Assembly (NCBI RefSeq): GCF_000144605.1
Contig: NC_014375.1
Location: forward strand, 1,984,001-2,048,000
Direction of reading: 5' to 3'
Origin: Brevundimonas subvibrioides ATCC 15264
GTDB taxonomy: Bacteria > Pseudomonadota > Alphaproteobacteria > Caulobacterales > Caulobacteraceae
DNA: 64,000 bases
In this document: one piece after another, positions 8,881-16,476 of the stretch
How positions within the stretch are numbered: position 1 is the first letter of the stretch
How the letters are laid out: each line of letters opens with the position of its first letter
Made by a program: the position numbers and the translations under genes
Notes under the pieces: model-generated
The model's database searches: none
What the model was told of the DNA's origin: nothing
The model's input: only the letters and a program-made list of their open reading frames with translations

Positions 8881-8990
8881 CTGGGGGCCGCAGGATCGCC
8901 ACTCAACAGCCGCTGGAACCCGCCTTGCAGTAGTCCATTGGGATGAGATGTCAGCTGCGCTAGCGTAGCGGACACTGACCGGAGCTTGGC

Positions 8991-9449
8991 ATGAGAACGC
9001 GGCTGATCGTTTGCTTGCTCGTGGCATTGACGGGGGTGACCTCCCACTCTGCAGCCCAGAGTTCGCCTTCTGCCGATGAAGTGCGGATATCCGGATCACA
9101 GCTTCGAGGACTAGCTCCAGAAGAAGCGCAATCTCTCATTGCCAAATTAGTCGAGGCACAGCAAAATCTTCGCCAAGGTCGCCTTGCTTACTTTGATCTG
9201 CTCTCCGGCGCACCCGCATCCTATGAGACGAACGCCACAGCTCCGATGGAAACGTTCCTTGCAGCTGACTTTACAGAGCCATTTTCCGTGCAGCGCTTTC
9301 CCGAAGAGAACGCGAGCTGGAAGCCCTATCGATTGATACTGACCCCTAACGGATTGGGTCAGGCAGTTTGGCAGGTCGAGGTCGTTCTCGGCTTTTACGA
9401 GCAGATCGAACGGGTTGAAATGTTTTACCGCCCGCCCCCTCCTCATTGA
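8991..9449 (+). CDS. Hypothetical exported protein
   Basis: A 152-aa protein with a clear signal peptide (RLIVCLLVALTGVTSHSAAQ, cleavage near residue 22) and therefore periplasmic or secreted. The mature part (LRGLAPEEAQSLIAKLVEAQ, then a beta-rich half ending in PPPPH) contains no recognised domain. CCGGAGCTTGGC precedes the ATG as a ribosome-binding site. Function unknown. Confidence 0.6.
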   Translation: MRTRLIVCLLVALTGVTSHSAAQSSPSADEVRISGSQLRGLAPEEAQSLIAKLVEAQQNLRQGRLAYFDLLSGAPASYETNATAPMETFLAADFTEPFSVQRFPEENASWKPYRLILTPNGLGQAVWQVEVVLGFYEQIERVEMFYRPPPPH

Positions 9450-9485
9450 GCCAGACGATACCAAGCGACCCGCCAGCGTTGCGCT

Positions 9486-9566
9486 ACGTCCGCTTTCCAC
9501 CCCTAGGCCACCGTCCGCTATCGACCCATATCGGACATCCAGGGCGTCCGCTTTTGGAACTCGACC
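9486..9566. repeat. Dispersed repeat, copies 6a/6b
   Basis: TACGTCCGCTTTCCACCCC, CCGTCCGCTATCGACCCATA, TCGGACATCC and GGCGTCCGCTTTTGGAACTC occur in a row, so at least one and a half copies of the element lie in this intergenic stretch. Confidence 0.6.
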
Positions 9567-9662
9567 GATCAGGGGGCGTGGGGGTTCAGCATCAGTTCGC
9601 CACGAACCACGACCTCCACCGATTTCCGGGCAACCATATCCGGCGCTTGGCCTTGCGAAGGT

Positions 9663-9836
9663 ATGCGTACCTCCGAAGAGTGCCTCGACAAGGCCCACGA
9701 TCTCGACTGCCGGGCGGCGGAATGCCCCGCGGGCGACATGCGTGACGCCTTCGGCATCATGGCTGTCGACTGGCGCAGGCTGGCCGTGACGGCGGCCAAG
9801 CAGGAAGCCTTCATTGCGACGATGATAAAGCTCTAG
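9663..9836 (+). CDS. Small hypothetical protein (57 aa)
   Basis: A 57-aa open frame from ATG 9663 (MRTSEECLDKAHDLDCRAAE) to TAG at 9834-9836. The composition is protein-like: helical, with the Cys-rich CLDKAHDLDCRAAECP and a conserved-looking DWRRLAVTAAKQEAF end. It resembles a group of short alphaproteobacterial proteins with the pattern RTAEE.L.KA..LE......A..W..LA. I recognise the pattern, not a function. The start is uncertain because AAGG lies very close to the ATG. Confidence 0.5.
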   Translation: MRTSEECLDKAHDLDCRAAECPAGDMRDAFGIMAVDWRRLAVTAAKQEAFIATMIKL

Positions 9837-9862
9837 CGGCCTCGCCGCCCGGCGCGTGCTGC

Positions 9863-10018
9863 CTAGGCTTTGACGCACACCAGGTTGGCGGTCTTCGCTA
9901 CGTGGTCCGCCAGGATCTTTCGCGCGATCTCCGGCGCACCCAGCATCGGCAGGGGTTGGCCGAACACCTTCCGCCACATGGCATCCAGTTCGGCGTCGAC
10001 GGATGAAAGCTCGGCCAT
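9863..10018 (-). CDS. Small hypothetical protein (51 aa)
   Basis: A 51-aa frame starting MAELSSVDAELDAMWRKVFG and ending AKTANLVCVKA. The frame is open further upstream, but protein-like composition begins at this ATG. No domain was recognised. It is convergent with the 57-aa gene at 9663-9836. Confidence 0.4.
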   Translation of the reverse strand: MAELSSVDAELDAMWRKVFGQPLPMLGAPEIARKILADHVAKTANLVCVKA

Positions 10019-10255
10019 CGGGAAGTTACGTTTCCCTCGAAGCGCGCATGAAGCGTGAAGCACGTCTGAGCGGGTGCTCAGCCGCCCGCTACGCGGCGGC
10101 CCAAACCTTCGACGAACTGGCTCGGAGAGGTCTGTGTACACATCCCAACCCGTAATCGGCCGTCTTGGCGAGGACCGCTTTCTGTGCGCGCGATGGGACC
10201 AAGCGCCACAATAAGCTGCCGGTCAAACCTATTCGCGGATGCTGACGACTGGTTA

Positions 10256-10423
10256 CTAATCCAAAGTTCCGGAATCGGCATCACGCTCGAGCCGATCCGC
10301 CCCGGCCTCACATTCCAGGGCATAGTCCGATAGCTGTCTGCGCGTCATGAGATCCGATGCGGTGGCCAAGAGGCGACGGGCCTTTGCCGCTTGAGCGCGG
10401 AGCCGTCCAACCTCGTTGTCCAT
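10256..10423 (-). CDS. Small helical hypothetical protein (55 aa)
   Basis: A 55-aa frame starting MDNEVGRLRAQAAKARRLLA and ending DRLERDADSGTLD. It is strongly helical and charged, of the type of short proteins with the pattern R.RAQAA+AR+LA..T.D......L..YA.ECE that are common in alphaproteobacteria; function unknown. Upstream on the same strand, GGAAC-N16-CCTT is a one-mismatch match to an EcfG promoter, which would suit a stress-induced small protein. Confidence 0.55.
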   Translation of the reverse strand: MDNEVGRLRAQAAKARRLLATASDLMTRRQLSDYALECEAGADRLERDADSGTLD

Positions 10424-10512
10424 GCTTAGCTAAGGCGAGCGCCAGAGCGTTGTTCCCAATAAAGAAAACTAAGGTTGCTCCACCACTCACGAGCAAGGGC
10501 ACGGGCGGCCGC

Positions 10513-11034
10513 TTAAGTGCTGCGGACCACATTGGAACGTCCGCGATGTCGGAGGCTTATGCACTGTGCTGACGCCGCCGACGCCGGCTTTTGTTGCGCC
10601 TTTTGAGCGGTGGAGTTCCAGTCCTGAAAAGACCCCCATCCGCGCCGCATGGTGACGCTCCAAGGCTGTTGCACGCGCCAGTCCCGAAGAAGCTCGAAGC
10701 CGACAGCCTTTTTCACCCTGCCAATGGCCATCTGCTTGAGCATGTATCGGCCACGTGGGGTGGCTTTGTTGAGAACGCCGGTCAATCTGTTGACCCCGAC
10801 CGGGTTGCGGCTCAGCATTTCGGAGTGAACGAGGCGCACCTTTCGGCCTGGGTTGTTGCCGGCGGCAAACTCACGTGCGCAGCGATCACGCTCAAGGGCC
10901 ATGTCTGCCGAGGCGCGCAGCTCTCAACCGTTATCGCAGACCCGCGGGCGTGGAGCGATCATCCCCTAGTTTACTGCCCAACGCACCAGAGCTTGGACCC
11001 AACACGTGGTGTGGCAGTCCCTCTAAAAGAATGA
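10513..11034. other. Ambiguous stretch with overlapping ORFs on both strands
   Basis: Two long frames overlap. The plus frame 10591-11034 (147 codons) ends in a Cys/His-containing stretch, VCRGAQLSTVIADPRAW then VYCPTHQ. The minus frame 10513-10902 (129 codons) contains VKKAVGFELLRDWRVQQPW. Neither has a convincing ribosome-binding site or a domain I recognise. This may be a decayed gene. I do not call either one as real. Confidence 0.25.
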
Positions 11035-11150
11035 CGTTTGATCGATTACCCGAAGGCGACGGTTTTCAGCCTATCGGACGTCGTGGGTAAGTGTCAGATG
11101 AGTGGTCTGATAGCGGACGGTTTGGTCTCGGATAATCGGTCAGGAAAACA

Positions 11151-11543
11151 ATGGCCCGCAGTCAAGCCGCCGAGGAGCGGCAACAACTAGACGTGCATGT
11201 TGGTCGCCAACTCATCGCCGCTCGGACCCTTATGGGTTTGAGCCAGTCCGATGTCGGTCGGTTGGTAGGCGTGACGTTTCAGCAGGTTCAGAAGTATGAG
11301 AGAGGCACGAACCGGATTTCAGCGTCGGTTCTGTGGACGCTGGCCGAAAAGCTGAACCTCCCGGTCACTTACTTTTTTGAAGGGCTCGATGAGGGGACGG
11401 TAAGGACCCCTGACTTCGTGTTCGCGAGCCTGGGCAAGGTCGGTGTCGAAATGGCGGACGCGTTCGCGAAGTTGAGCCCCAAACGCCAGCGCCTTCTGCT
11501 GGATTTGGCAAGGTCATTCGCCAGTTCCGACGACAGCCGATGA
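11151..11543 (+). CDS. XRE-family helix-turn-helix transcriptional regulator
   Basis: A 130-aa Cro/C1-type DNA-binding protein. The HTH covers about residues 17-72 (LMGLSQSDVGRLVGVTFQQV then KYERGTNRISASVLWTLAEK). The C-terminal helical region (MADAFAKLSPKRQRLLLDLA) probably dimerises. CAGGAAAACA precedes the ATG. Such small XRE proteins are common in alphaproteobacterial accessory regions and prophages. The target genes are unknown, and no adjacent operon depends on it. Confidence 0.85.
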   Translation: MARSQAAEERQQLDVHVGRQLIAARTLMGLSQSDVGRLVGVTFQQVQKYERGTNRISASVLWTLAEKLNLPVTYFFEGLDEGTVRTPDFVFASLGKVGVEMADAFAKLSPKRQRLLLDLARSFASSDDSR

Positions 11544-11577
11544 AGCCAATGACGCCGAAGCGTTGCCTGGGGGCTTT

Positions 11578-11676
11578 CTAGAGCGCAGCCATGCTCGCAG
11601 GGCCGAACCCCTCGTCTATGGCACCGGCATAGCAGCCAAGTGCCTGCAACCGGCGCTGGAGGTCGCGCACGTCCAT
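11578..11676 (-). pseudogene. Remnant of a peptidoglycan-binding (lysin-type) gene
   Basis: A 32-codon frame reads MDVRDLQRRLQALGCYAGAI and continues DEGFGPASMAAL before a TAG stop. This is one PG_binding_1 repeat (DV..LQ..L...G.Y.G.IDG.FGP.S..AL), as found at the start of phage-type endolysins. A good ribosome-binding site (CAGGAGACGACCC) precedes the ATG. Codons after the stop do not continue a lysin, so it looks like a truncated remnant of a prophage lysis gene. Confidence 0.5.
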
Positions 11677-11738
11677 GGGTCGTCTCCTGTGATGTGTGGG
11701 GGTTGGCGAACGGCGTACGCTGGGCGCCTTCTCAGGCG

Positions 11739-11858
11739 ATGAAGCGCCGCGACCGAGGGGAAGGGGTGTGGATCGGCCTCATGGTCGTAGCCACGCTCAT
11801 CATGATCGGTTTGACCGTCGGATCATGGGTCTGCAGCCGCACTGGCCGAGGCTGCTAA
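11739..11858 (+). CDS. Putative small single-pass membrane protein (39 aa)
   Basis: A frame starting MKRRDRGEGVWIGLMVVATL, with one hydrophobic helix (about residues 11-29: WIGLMVVATLIMIGLTVGS) after a basic N-terminus and ending in CSRTGRGC. The shape suits a small inner-membrane protein, possibly another prophage remnant given the lysin fragment next to it. There is no homology that I can name. Confidence 0.35.
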   Translation: MKRRDRGEGVWIGLMVVATLIMIGLTVGSWVCSRTGRGC

Positions 11859-11969
11859 TTTTCTCGCCTTTCAGATAGGGCCAGCCCTGATACCACAGCT
11901 AGAAAAGCGACGCTTTGCCCCGCTAGGCATCCGCTCGATTCAGAGGGTCAATGTCGAATAACCAAACAC

Positions 11970-12200
11970 ATGATGCGAGGGGTCTTCTATGTGTCCAAGA
12001 AGGGCCCCAACTGGAATGTACGGCACCTCGGTGCTGACCTTGATTACAGGACTAAGGTCTCAGCTCTGAATGACGCTATCCACGCCGCAAATGTGACGGG
12101 CGCGATGGGCTATGCCGCTGAAGTCGTGGTTCGGGACGCAGACGGGCAGTGGCAGACCGACTGGACTTACGGCCGCGACCGCTATCCGCGAAATGGCTAG
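11970..12200 (+). CDS. DUF2188-like small hypothetical protein
   Basis: A 76-aa protein, MMRGVFYVSKKGPNWNVRHL then KVSALNDAIHAANVTG and EVVVRDADGQWQTDWTYGRD. The order (beta strand with a Trp, a helix with A..A...A, then a hydrophobic strand and a DG turn) is that of DUF2188-type domains. ATG 11970 and ATG 11973 are both possible starts. Function is unknown. Confidence 0.5.
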   Translation: MMRGVFYVSKKGPNWNVRHLGADLDYRTKVSALNDAIHAANVTGAMGYAAEVVVRDADGQWQTDWTYGRDRYPRNG

Positions 12201-12364
12201 GCCGTGGCCTGCGACAGATTGCTAGATTGGTAATCGCCAAACACAGCTGTTCAACCGCGCTCGCCAGCGTTCACCCCGGGCGTCGGTATGCGGTCCGGCC
12301 CTTCGGGTCCCCACCTACAAGGAGGCCGGACCGCTCATCCCCTCGGATGGATCCGAGGCGTGGA

Positions 12365-12440
12365 GGGTCTGCTTTCGGTGCCTGGACAGATGTCCGCTAC
12401 CGACCCCTACGAGACATTGGGGCAGTCCGCTTTCGGGCGG
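12365..12440. repeat. Dispersed repeat, copies 7a/7b
   Basis: GGGTCTGCTTTCGGTGCC, ATGTCCGCTACCGACCCCTA, GAGACATTGGGG and CAGTCCGCTTTCGGGCGGG follow one another. They lie just before the 3' end of the minus-strand recombinase gene. The rest of 12201-12456 has no gene. Confidence 0.6.
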
Positions 12441-12456
12441 GCTGCCCCAAGCCGGC

Positions 12457-13083
12457 TCAAAGGTCGATCTGCTCAGAAATCTGCAGCGCGTCGTCCACTT
12501 CGATGCCGAGATATCGGACGGTGCTCTCTAGTTTTCCGTGGCCGAGCAGGAGTTGGCAGGCGCGTAGGTTTCCGGTCTTCTTGTAGATCAAGGCCACCTT
12601 CGTGCGTCGAAGGCTGTGGGTGCCATAGGCGCTTGGGTTGAGGTCGATCATCCTCACCCAGGCATCTACCAGCCGAGCGTACTGCCTCGTGCCTATGTGC
12701 TGTCCATCTCGGCTGCGACTAGGAAACAGCCAGTCGTCGCGCCGTCGCCCTTGGCGCTCCAGCCAGTGAGCCAAAGCTTCCCTCGCGGCTTCCGTGATCT
12801 CGAACGGCACCGGCCTACCGGTCTTTTGCTGCACGATCGTCGATCGTTGCCGAATGACGCCGCCCTGAGCGATGTCGCCGAGCCGGAGCTTGACCAAGTC
12901 ACAGCCCCGCAGTTTGGCGTCCAATGCGATGTTGAACATCGCCAGATCTCGGATCGATCCGACGGATTTGAGATGCTGTCGGATTGCCCAGATGTGCTTT
13001 GGCTTAAGCGGGGCTTTGGCTCCGGTCATTCGGCCAGCGTTCCAAGGCTTGCGGGGTAAACGAAAGAGATCGGGCTGGCTCAT
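12457..13083 (-). CDS. Tyrosine recombinase/integrase, catalytic domain only
   Basis: A 208-aa site-specific recombinase. The catalytic residues are visible: the first Arg in DAKLRGCDLVKLRLGDI, the H-x-x-R in THSLRRTKVAL, the second His in LLLGHGKLE and the nucleophile Tyr in STVRYLGIE. The N-terminal core-binding domain of full integrases (about 100-150 aa) is missing; only about 30 residues precede the catalytic domain. The ATG of MSQPDLFRLPRKPWN is chosen because upstream residues are not protein-like. It resembles the short orphan integrases found in many alphaproteobacteria. No tRNA or attachment-site duplication was seen next to it, so mobility is unproven. Confidence 0.8.
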   Translation of the reverse strand: MSQPDLFRLPRKPWNAGRMTGAKAPLKPKHIWAIRQHLKSVGSIRDLAMFNIALDAKLRGCDLVKLRLGDIAQGGVIRQRSTIVQQKTGRPVPFEITEAAREALAHWLERQGRRRDDWLFPSRSRDGQHIGTRQYARLVDAWVRMIDLNPSAYGTHSLRRTKVALIYKKTGNLRACQLLLGHGKLESTVRYLGIEVDDALQISEQIDL

Positions 13084-13206
13084 GGCCACCTCCCACGATC
13101 GACGCCCCCTCGTCAGGATACGCTCCAAACGGCTCAGATGCGCCACGAGCGGACATTCGTCCGATCGTCAAAAGGAGAAGTTCAAGGTGTCACCTAGTTG
13201 TGACGG

Positions 13207-14709
13207 CTACCCCATAGTGGGAATTACGAAGCTGGAGTCCGCGTGCTCGAGTTCGCTGTCCGGCCAGCGGGCGGTGACGGTCTTGGTCTTGGTCCAGAAG
13301 CGGACGCCCTCCATGCCGTGCTGGTTGGTATCGCCGAAGGCCGAGCGCTTCCAGCCGCCGAAGGTGTGATAGGCGACCGGCACGGGGATCGGCACATTGA
13401 TCCCGACCATGCCGACATTGACCCGGGCGGCGAAGTCGCGCGCCGCGCGGCCGTTCTGGGTGAAGATGGCGACCCCGTTGCCGTACTGGTGCTTCGAGGG
13501 CAGTGACAGGGCCTCCTCGAAACTGGCGGCGCGGACGATCTGCAGCACCGGGCCGAAGATCTCCTCCTTGTAGGATTCCATCTCGGGCGTGACGTGGTCG
13601 AACAGCGACGGGCCGATGAAATAGCCGCGCTCGTGGCCCTGGAGGCTGAAGCCGCGGCCGTCGACCACCAGTTCGGCGCCGTCCTTGACGCCCTGGTCGA
13701 TCCAGCCCTCGACCCGCGCCTTGTGCTGGGCGGTGACGACCGGGCCGTAGTGGGCGCCGGCGTCGGTGGAGACGCCGACCCGCATGGTCGGGATCTCGGC
13801 CACCATCCGCTCGCGCAGTTCGTCGGCGGTCTTCTTGCCGACCGGGACCACGACCGGCAGGGCCATGCAGCGTTCGCCGGCCGAGCCATAGGCGGCGCCC
13901 GACAGGTCCTTGATGACCTGGTCCATGTCGGCGTCGGGCAGGACGATGCCGTGGTTCTTGGCCCCGCCCATGGCCTGGACCCGCTTATGGTTGGCCGCGC
14001 CCGTCTGATAGACATAGTGGGCGATGTCGGACGAGCCGACGAAGCTGACGGCGTGGACCAGCGGGTGGGTCAGGATGGCGTCGACGGCCTGTTTGTTGCC
14101 GTGGACGACGTTCAGCACGCCGGCGGGAGCGCCAGCCTCCATCATCAGCTCGGCCAGACGCACCGGCACCGACGGATCACGCTCCGAGGGCTTGAGGATG
14201 AAGGTGTTGCCGACCGCGATGGCCACGCCGAACATCCACATCGGGATCATGGCCGGGAAGTTGAACGGGGTGATGCCGGAGACCACGCCCAGCGGCTGGC
14301 GCATCGAATAGACATCGATGCCGGGACCGGCGCCCCAAGTGTATTCCCCCTTCAGCGCATGGGGGATGCCGCAGGCGAACTCGATGACCTCAAGCCCGCG
14401 CTGGATGTCGCCCTTCGAGTCCGCGACGACCTTGCCGTGCTCGGACGACAGCAGTTCGGCCAGCTCGGTCATGTTGGCTTCGACCAGCCGCTTGAACTCG
14501 AACATCACCCGCGCGCGGCGCTGGGGATTGGTCGAGGACCAGCCTTCGAAGGCGTTCTGCGCCGCCTGCACCGCGCGATCCATCTCGGCCACCGAGGCCA
14601 GTTGCACCCGCGCCTGGACCTCGCCGGTGTTCGGGTTGAACACATCGGCGAACCGGCCCGACGACCCGGTGAAGGACACGCCGTCGATGAAATGGTGGAT
14701 GTCGCGCAT
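13207..14709 (-). CDS. mmsA: CoA-acylating methylmalonate-semialdehyde dehydrogenase
   Basis: A 500-aa enzyme that converts methylmalonate semialdehyde (or malonate semialdehyde) plus CoA and NAD+ to propionyl-CoA (or acetyl-CoA) and CO2, at the end of valine, inositol or beta-alanine breakdown. The N-terminus HHFIDGVSFTGSSGRF, the segment ITPFNFPAMIPMWMFGVAI and the catalytic Cys in SAGERCMALPVVVPVG (near residue 285) are typical of MmsA rather than generic ALDH. Full length, with no defect. It is divergent from the flavoprotein gene, with the 16-bp palindrome at 14792-14807 between them, so it may share control. In this context it could serve propionyl- or malonyl-type end products of the pathway. 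Confidence 0.92.
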   Translation of the reverse strand: MRDIHHFIDGVSFTGSSGRFADVFNPNTGEVQARVQLASVAEMDRAVQAAQNAFEGWSSTNPQRRARVMFEFKRLVEANMTELAELLSSEHGKVVADSKGDIQRGLEVIEFACGIPHALKGEYTWGAGPGIDVYSMRQPLGVVSGITPFNFPAMIPMWMFGVAIAVGNTFILKPSERDPSVPVRLAELMMEAGAPAGVLNVVHGNKQAVDAILTHPLVHAVSFVGSSDIAHYVYQTGAANHKRVQAMGGAKNHGIVLPDADMDQVIKDLSGAAYGSAGERCMALPVVVPVGKKTADELRERMVAEIPTMRVGVSTDAGAHYGPVVTAQHKARVEGWIDQGVKDGAELVVDGRGFSLQGHERGYFIGPSLFDHVTPEMESYKEEIFGPVLQIVRAASFEEALSLPSKHQYGNGVAIFTQNGRAARDFAARVNVGMVGINVPIPVPVAYHTFGGWKRSAFGDTNQHGMEGVRFWTKTKTVTARWPDSELEHADSSFVIPTMG

Positions 14710-14791
14710 GCTGAGCCTCGGATGCCAGGGCTGGGCACGGGCGATCGCGCCAGCGGGTTCCTGCCTGTCCTAGCCACGCGCTCGCCGCTTA

Positions 14792-14807
14792 TCAACACCA
14801 TCGTTGA
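14792..14807. promoter_or_regulatory. Candidate TetR operator in the mmsA/flavoprotein divergent region
   Basis: TCAACACCATCGTTGA has arms TCAAC and GTTGA. It shares its length and both arms with TCAACGCGCTCGTTGA at 20891-20906 in the other divergent promoter of the same cluster. The overlapping TTGACG at 14804-14809 could be a -35 element for the plus strand. The assignment to the TetR protein of this cluster is inferred. Confidence 0.5.
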
Positions 14808-14850
14808 CGCATGCGCCCGGCCGTGGCAGCTTTTCGGCAGGGAGACCCGC

Positions 14851-16476
14851 ATGGTTGAAGACGTCCGCATCGACATCCTCGTGATCGGGGCAGGCCTGGC
14901 CGGACTGCGGGCGCTCCACACCTTCCGGGCGCAGGGCTTCGGCGTTCAGGTGCTCGAGGCATCTGACGAAATCGGCGGCGTCTGGAACTTCAACCGCTAT
15001 CCCGGCGCCCGCTGCGACGTCGAAAGCTTCGACTACTCCTACCGCTTCTCCGAAGAGCTGGAACAGGAGTGGCGCTGGAGCGAGCGATACGCGAAGCAGC
15101 CGGAGATCCTGCGTTACATCAACCATGTCGCCGACCGGTTCGATCTGCGGCGCGACGTCAGCCTGAACACGCGCGTGCGCAGCGCCGTGCTCGATCCGGC
15201 GACCAGCCGCTGGCGGATCGAGGCGGAGGACGGCCGCGCATGGTCCGCCCAACGCTTCGTCATGGCCGTCGGGCAGTTGTCGATGCCGAAGGCCACGACC
15301 TATCCGGGACAGGACACCTTCGCGGGCCAGGTACTGTACAGCGCGCGCTGGCCGCGCGAGCCCGTGGCGCTGGAGGGCAAGCGCGTCGCGATCATCGGCA
15401 CGGGATCGTCCGGCGTGCAGATGACACCGATCATCGCAGCCCAGGCCGAGCATCTGACGGTGTTCCAGAGGACGGCAAACTATTCGATCCCCGCCGCCAA
15501 CGCCCCCGTCTCGGACGCGGAGGATGCGGCGGTGAAGGCGAACTACCGGGCCCGTCGCGAGGCGGCGCGAAACTCGCCCAGCGGCCTGGGGTTTGCGCCC
15601 GATCCCCGGTCCGCCGCCGAGGTCGATCCGGACGAGCGTGAACGCGCGTTCGAGGCCGCCTGGAACCGCCTGGGGTTCGGCTTCGCCTTGACCTTCAAGG
15701 ACATCCTGCTGAACCAGGCCGCCAACGACATCGCCTCGGCCTTCGTGCAGAGAAAGATCGGCGAGCAGATCGAGGACCCCGTCCTGAGGGAAAAATTGGT
15801 GCCCCAGGGCTTCCCGTTCGGAACGCGTCGCCCTTCGGTCGACGGGGGTTATTTCGCCACCTTCAACCGACCCAATGTGTCGCTGGTCGACATCAGCGAG
15901 ACGCCGATCGAGCGCTTCACCCCGACCGGTCTTCGCACCACGGCCGGAGACCTGCCGTTCGACGTGGTCATCTACGCCACCGGCTTCGATGTCTTCACCG
16001 GGTCGATCCTGAAGATCGACATCGTGGGCCGCGACGGCCAGACCCTGGGGGACGCCTGGGCCGGCGGTCCGGCCAGCTATCTGGGCATCGGCGTCCACGG
16101 CTTTCCCAACCTGTTCTTCGTCGGGGGACCCGGCAGCCCATCGCTGCTCAGCAATGTCATTCTGTCGAGCGAGGAACAGATCGACTGGCTGGCGGCCCTG
16201 TTCGACAGCGCGCGACAGCAAGGCGTCGAAGAAATCGAGGCGACAGAGGCCGCCCAGTCCGACTGGGTGGATCACGTCAATGCCCGCGCTCATGAGACCC
16301 TCTACATGAAGACGCCGTCCTACTACGTCGGGGCCGAGATGCCGGGTAAGCCCCGCGTCTTCATGCCCTATTCCGGTGGCGTCCGTGGCTATCGCCGCAT
16401 CCTCGAGAAGGCTGCGGCCCAAGGCTACGACGGGTTCGACCTGCGGGGCGGAGAGGCGATACGTGCCGCCTCCTGA
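14851..16476 (+). CDS. FAD-dependent Baeyer-Villiger-type monooxygenase
   Basis: A 541-aa flavoprotein monooxygenase expected to insert oxygen next to a ketone, giving an ester or lactone, with FAD and NADPH in the cytosol. FAD-binding GAGLAG lies at residues 13-18, followed by GGVWNFNRYPGARCDVES, the typical BVMO substrate-side signature, and NADPH-binding GTGSSG at about 183-188. The fingerprint FxGxxxHxxxWP is present as FAGQVLYSARWP (157-168) with Tyr in place of His. Start: ATG 14851 after AGGGAGACCCGC; the longer open frame is antisense to mmsA and is ignored. The next gene, an esterase, overlaps it, which suits oxygenation followed by lactone or ester opening. Confidence 0.85.
   Translation: MVEDVRIDILVIGAGLAGLRALHTFRAQGFGVQVLEASDEIGGVWNFNRYPGARCDVESFDYSYRFSEELEQEWRWSERYAKQPEILRYINHVADRFDLRRDVSLNTRVRSAVLDPATSRWRIEAEDGRAWSAQRFVMAVGQLSMPKATTYPGQDTFAGQVLYSARWPREPVALEGKRVAIIGTGSSGVQMTPIIAAQAEHLTVFQRTANYSIPAANAPVSDAEDAAVKANYRARREAARNSPSGLGFAPDPRSAAEVDPDERERAFEAAWNRLGFGFALTFKDILLNQAANDIASAFVQRKIGEQIEDPVLREKLVPQGFPFGTRRPSVDGGYFATFNRPNVSLVDISETPIERFTPTGLRTTAGDLPFDVVIYATGFDVFTGSILKIDIVGRDGQTLGDAWAGGPASYLGIGVHGFPNLFFVGGPGSPSLLSNVILSSEEQIDWLAALFDSARQQGVEEIEATEAAQSDWVDHVNARAHETLYMKTPSYYVGAEMPGKPRVFMPYSGGVRGYRRILEKAAAQGYDGFDLRGGEAIRAAS

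Noticed and set aside
9569-9655. Minus-strand tail MVARKSVEVVVRGELML as a gene
   Set aside because: It looks protein-like, but only about 22 codons are available before it runs antisense into the 57-aa frame; too little to support.
10942-10947. Avoidance of CCGCGG as evidence of the endonuclease's specificity
   Set aside because: CCGCGG is present in the window (for example 10942-10947 and 28145-28150), so no avoidance can be claimed; the methylase could protect these sites anyway.
13594-14850. N-terminal extension of the monooxygenase frame by about 420 codons
   Set aside because: It is antisense to mmsA and is open only because of high GC content; the ATG at 14851 has a ribosome-binding site and the usual family N-terminus.
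14770-16422. 550-codon antisense frame over the monooxygenase
   Set aside because: Same reason: the sense strand encodes a clear flavoprotein.
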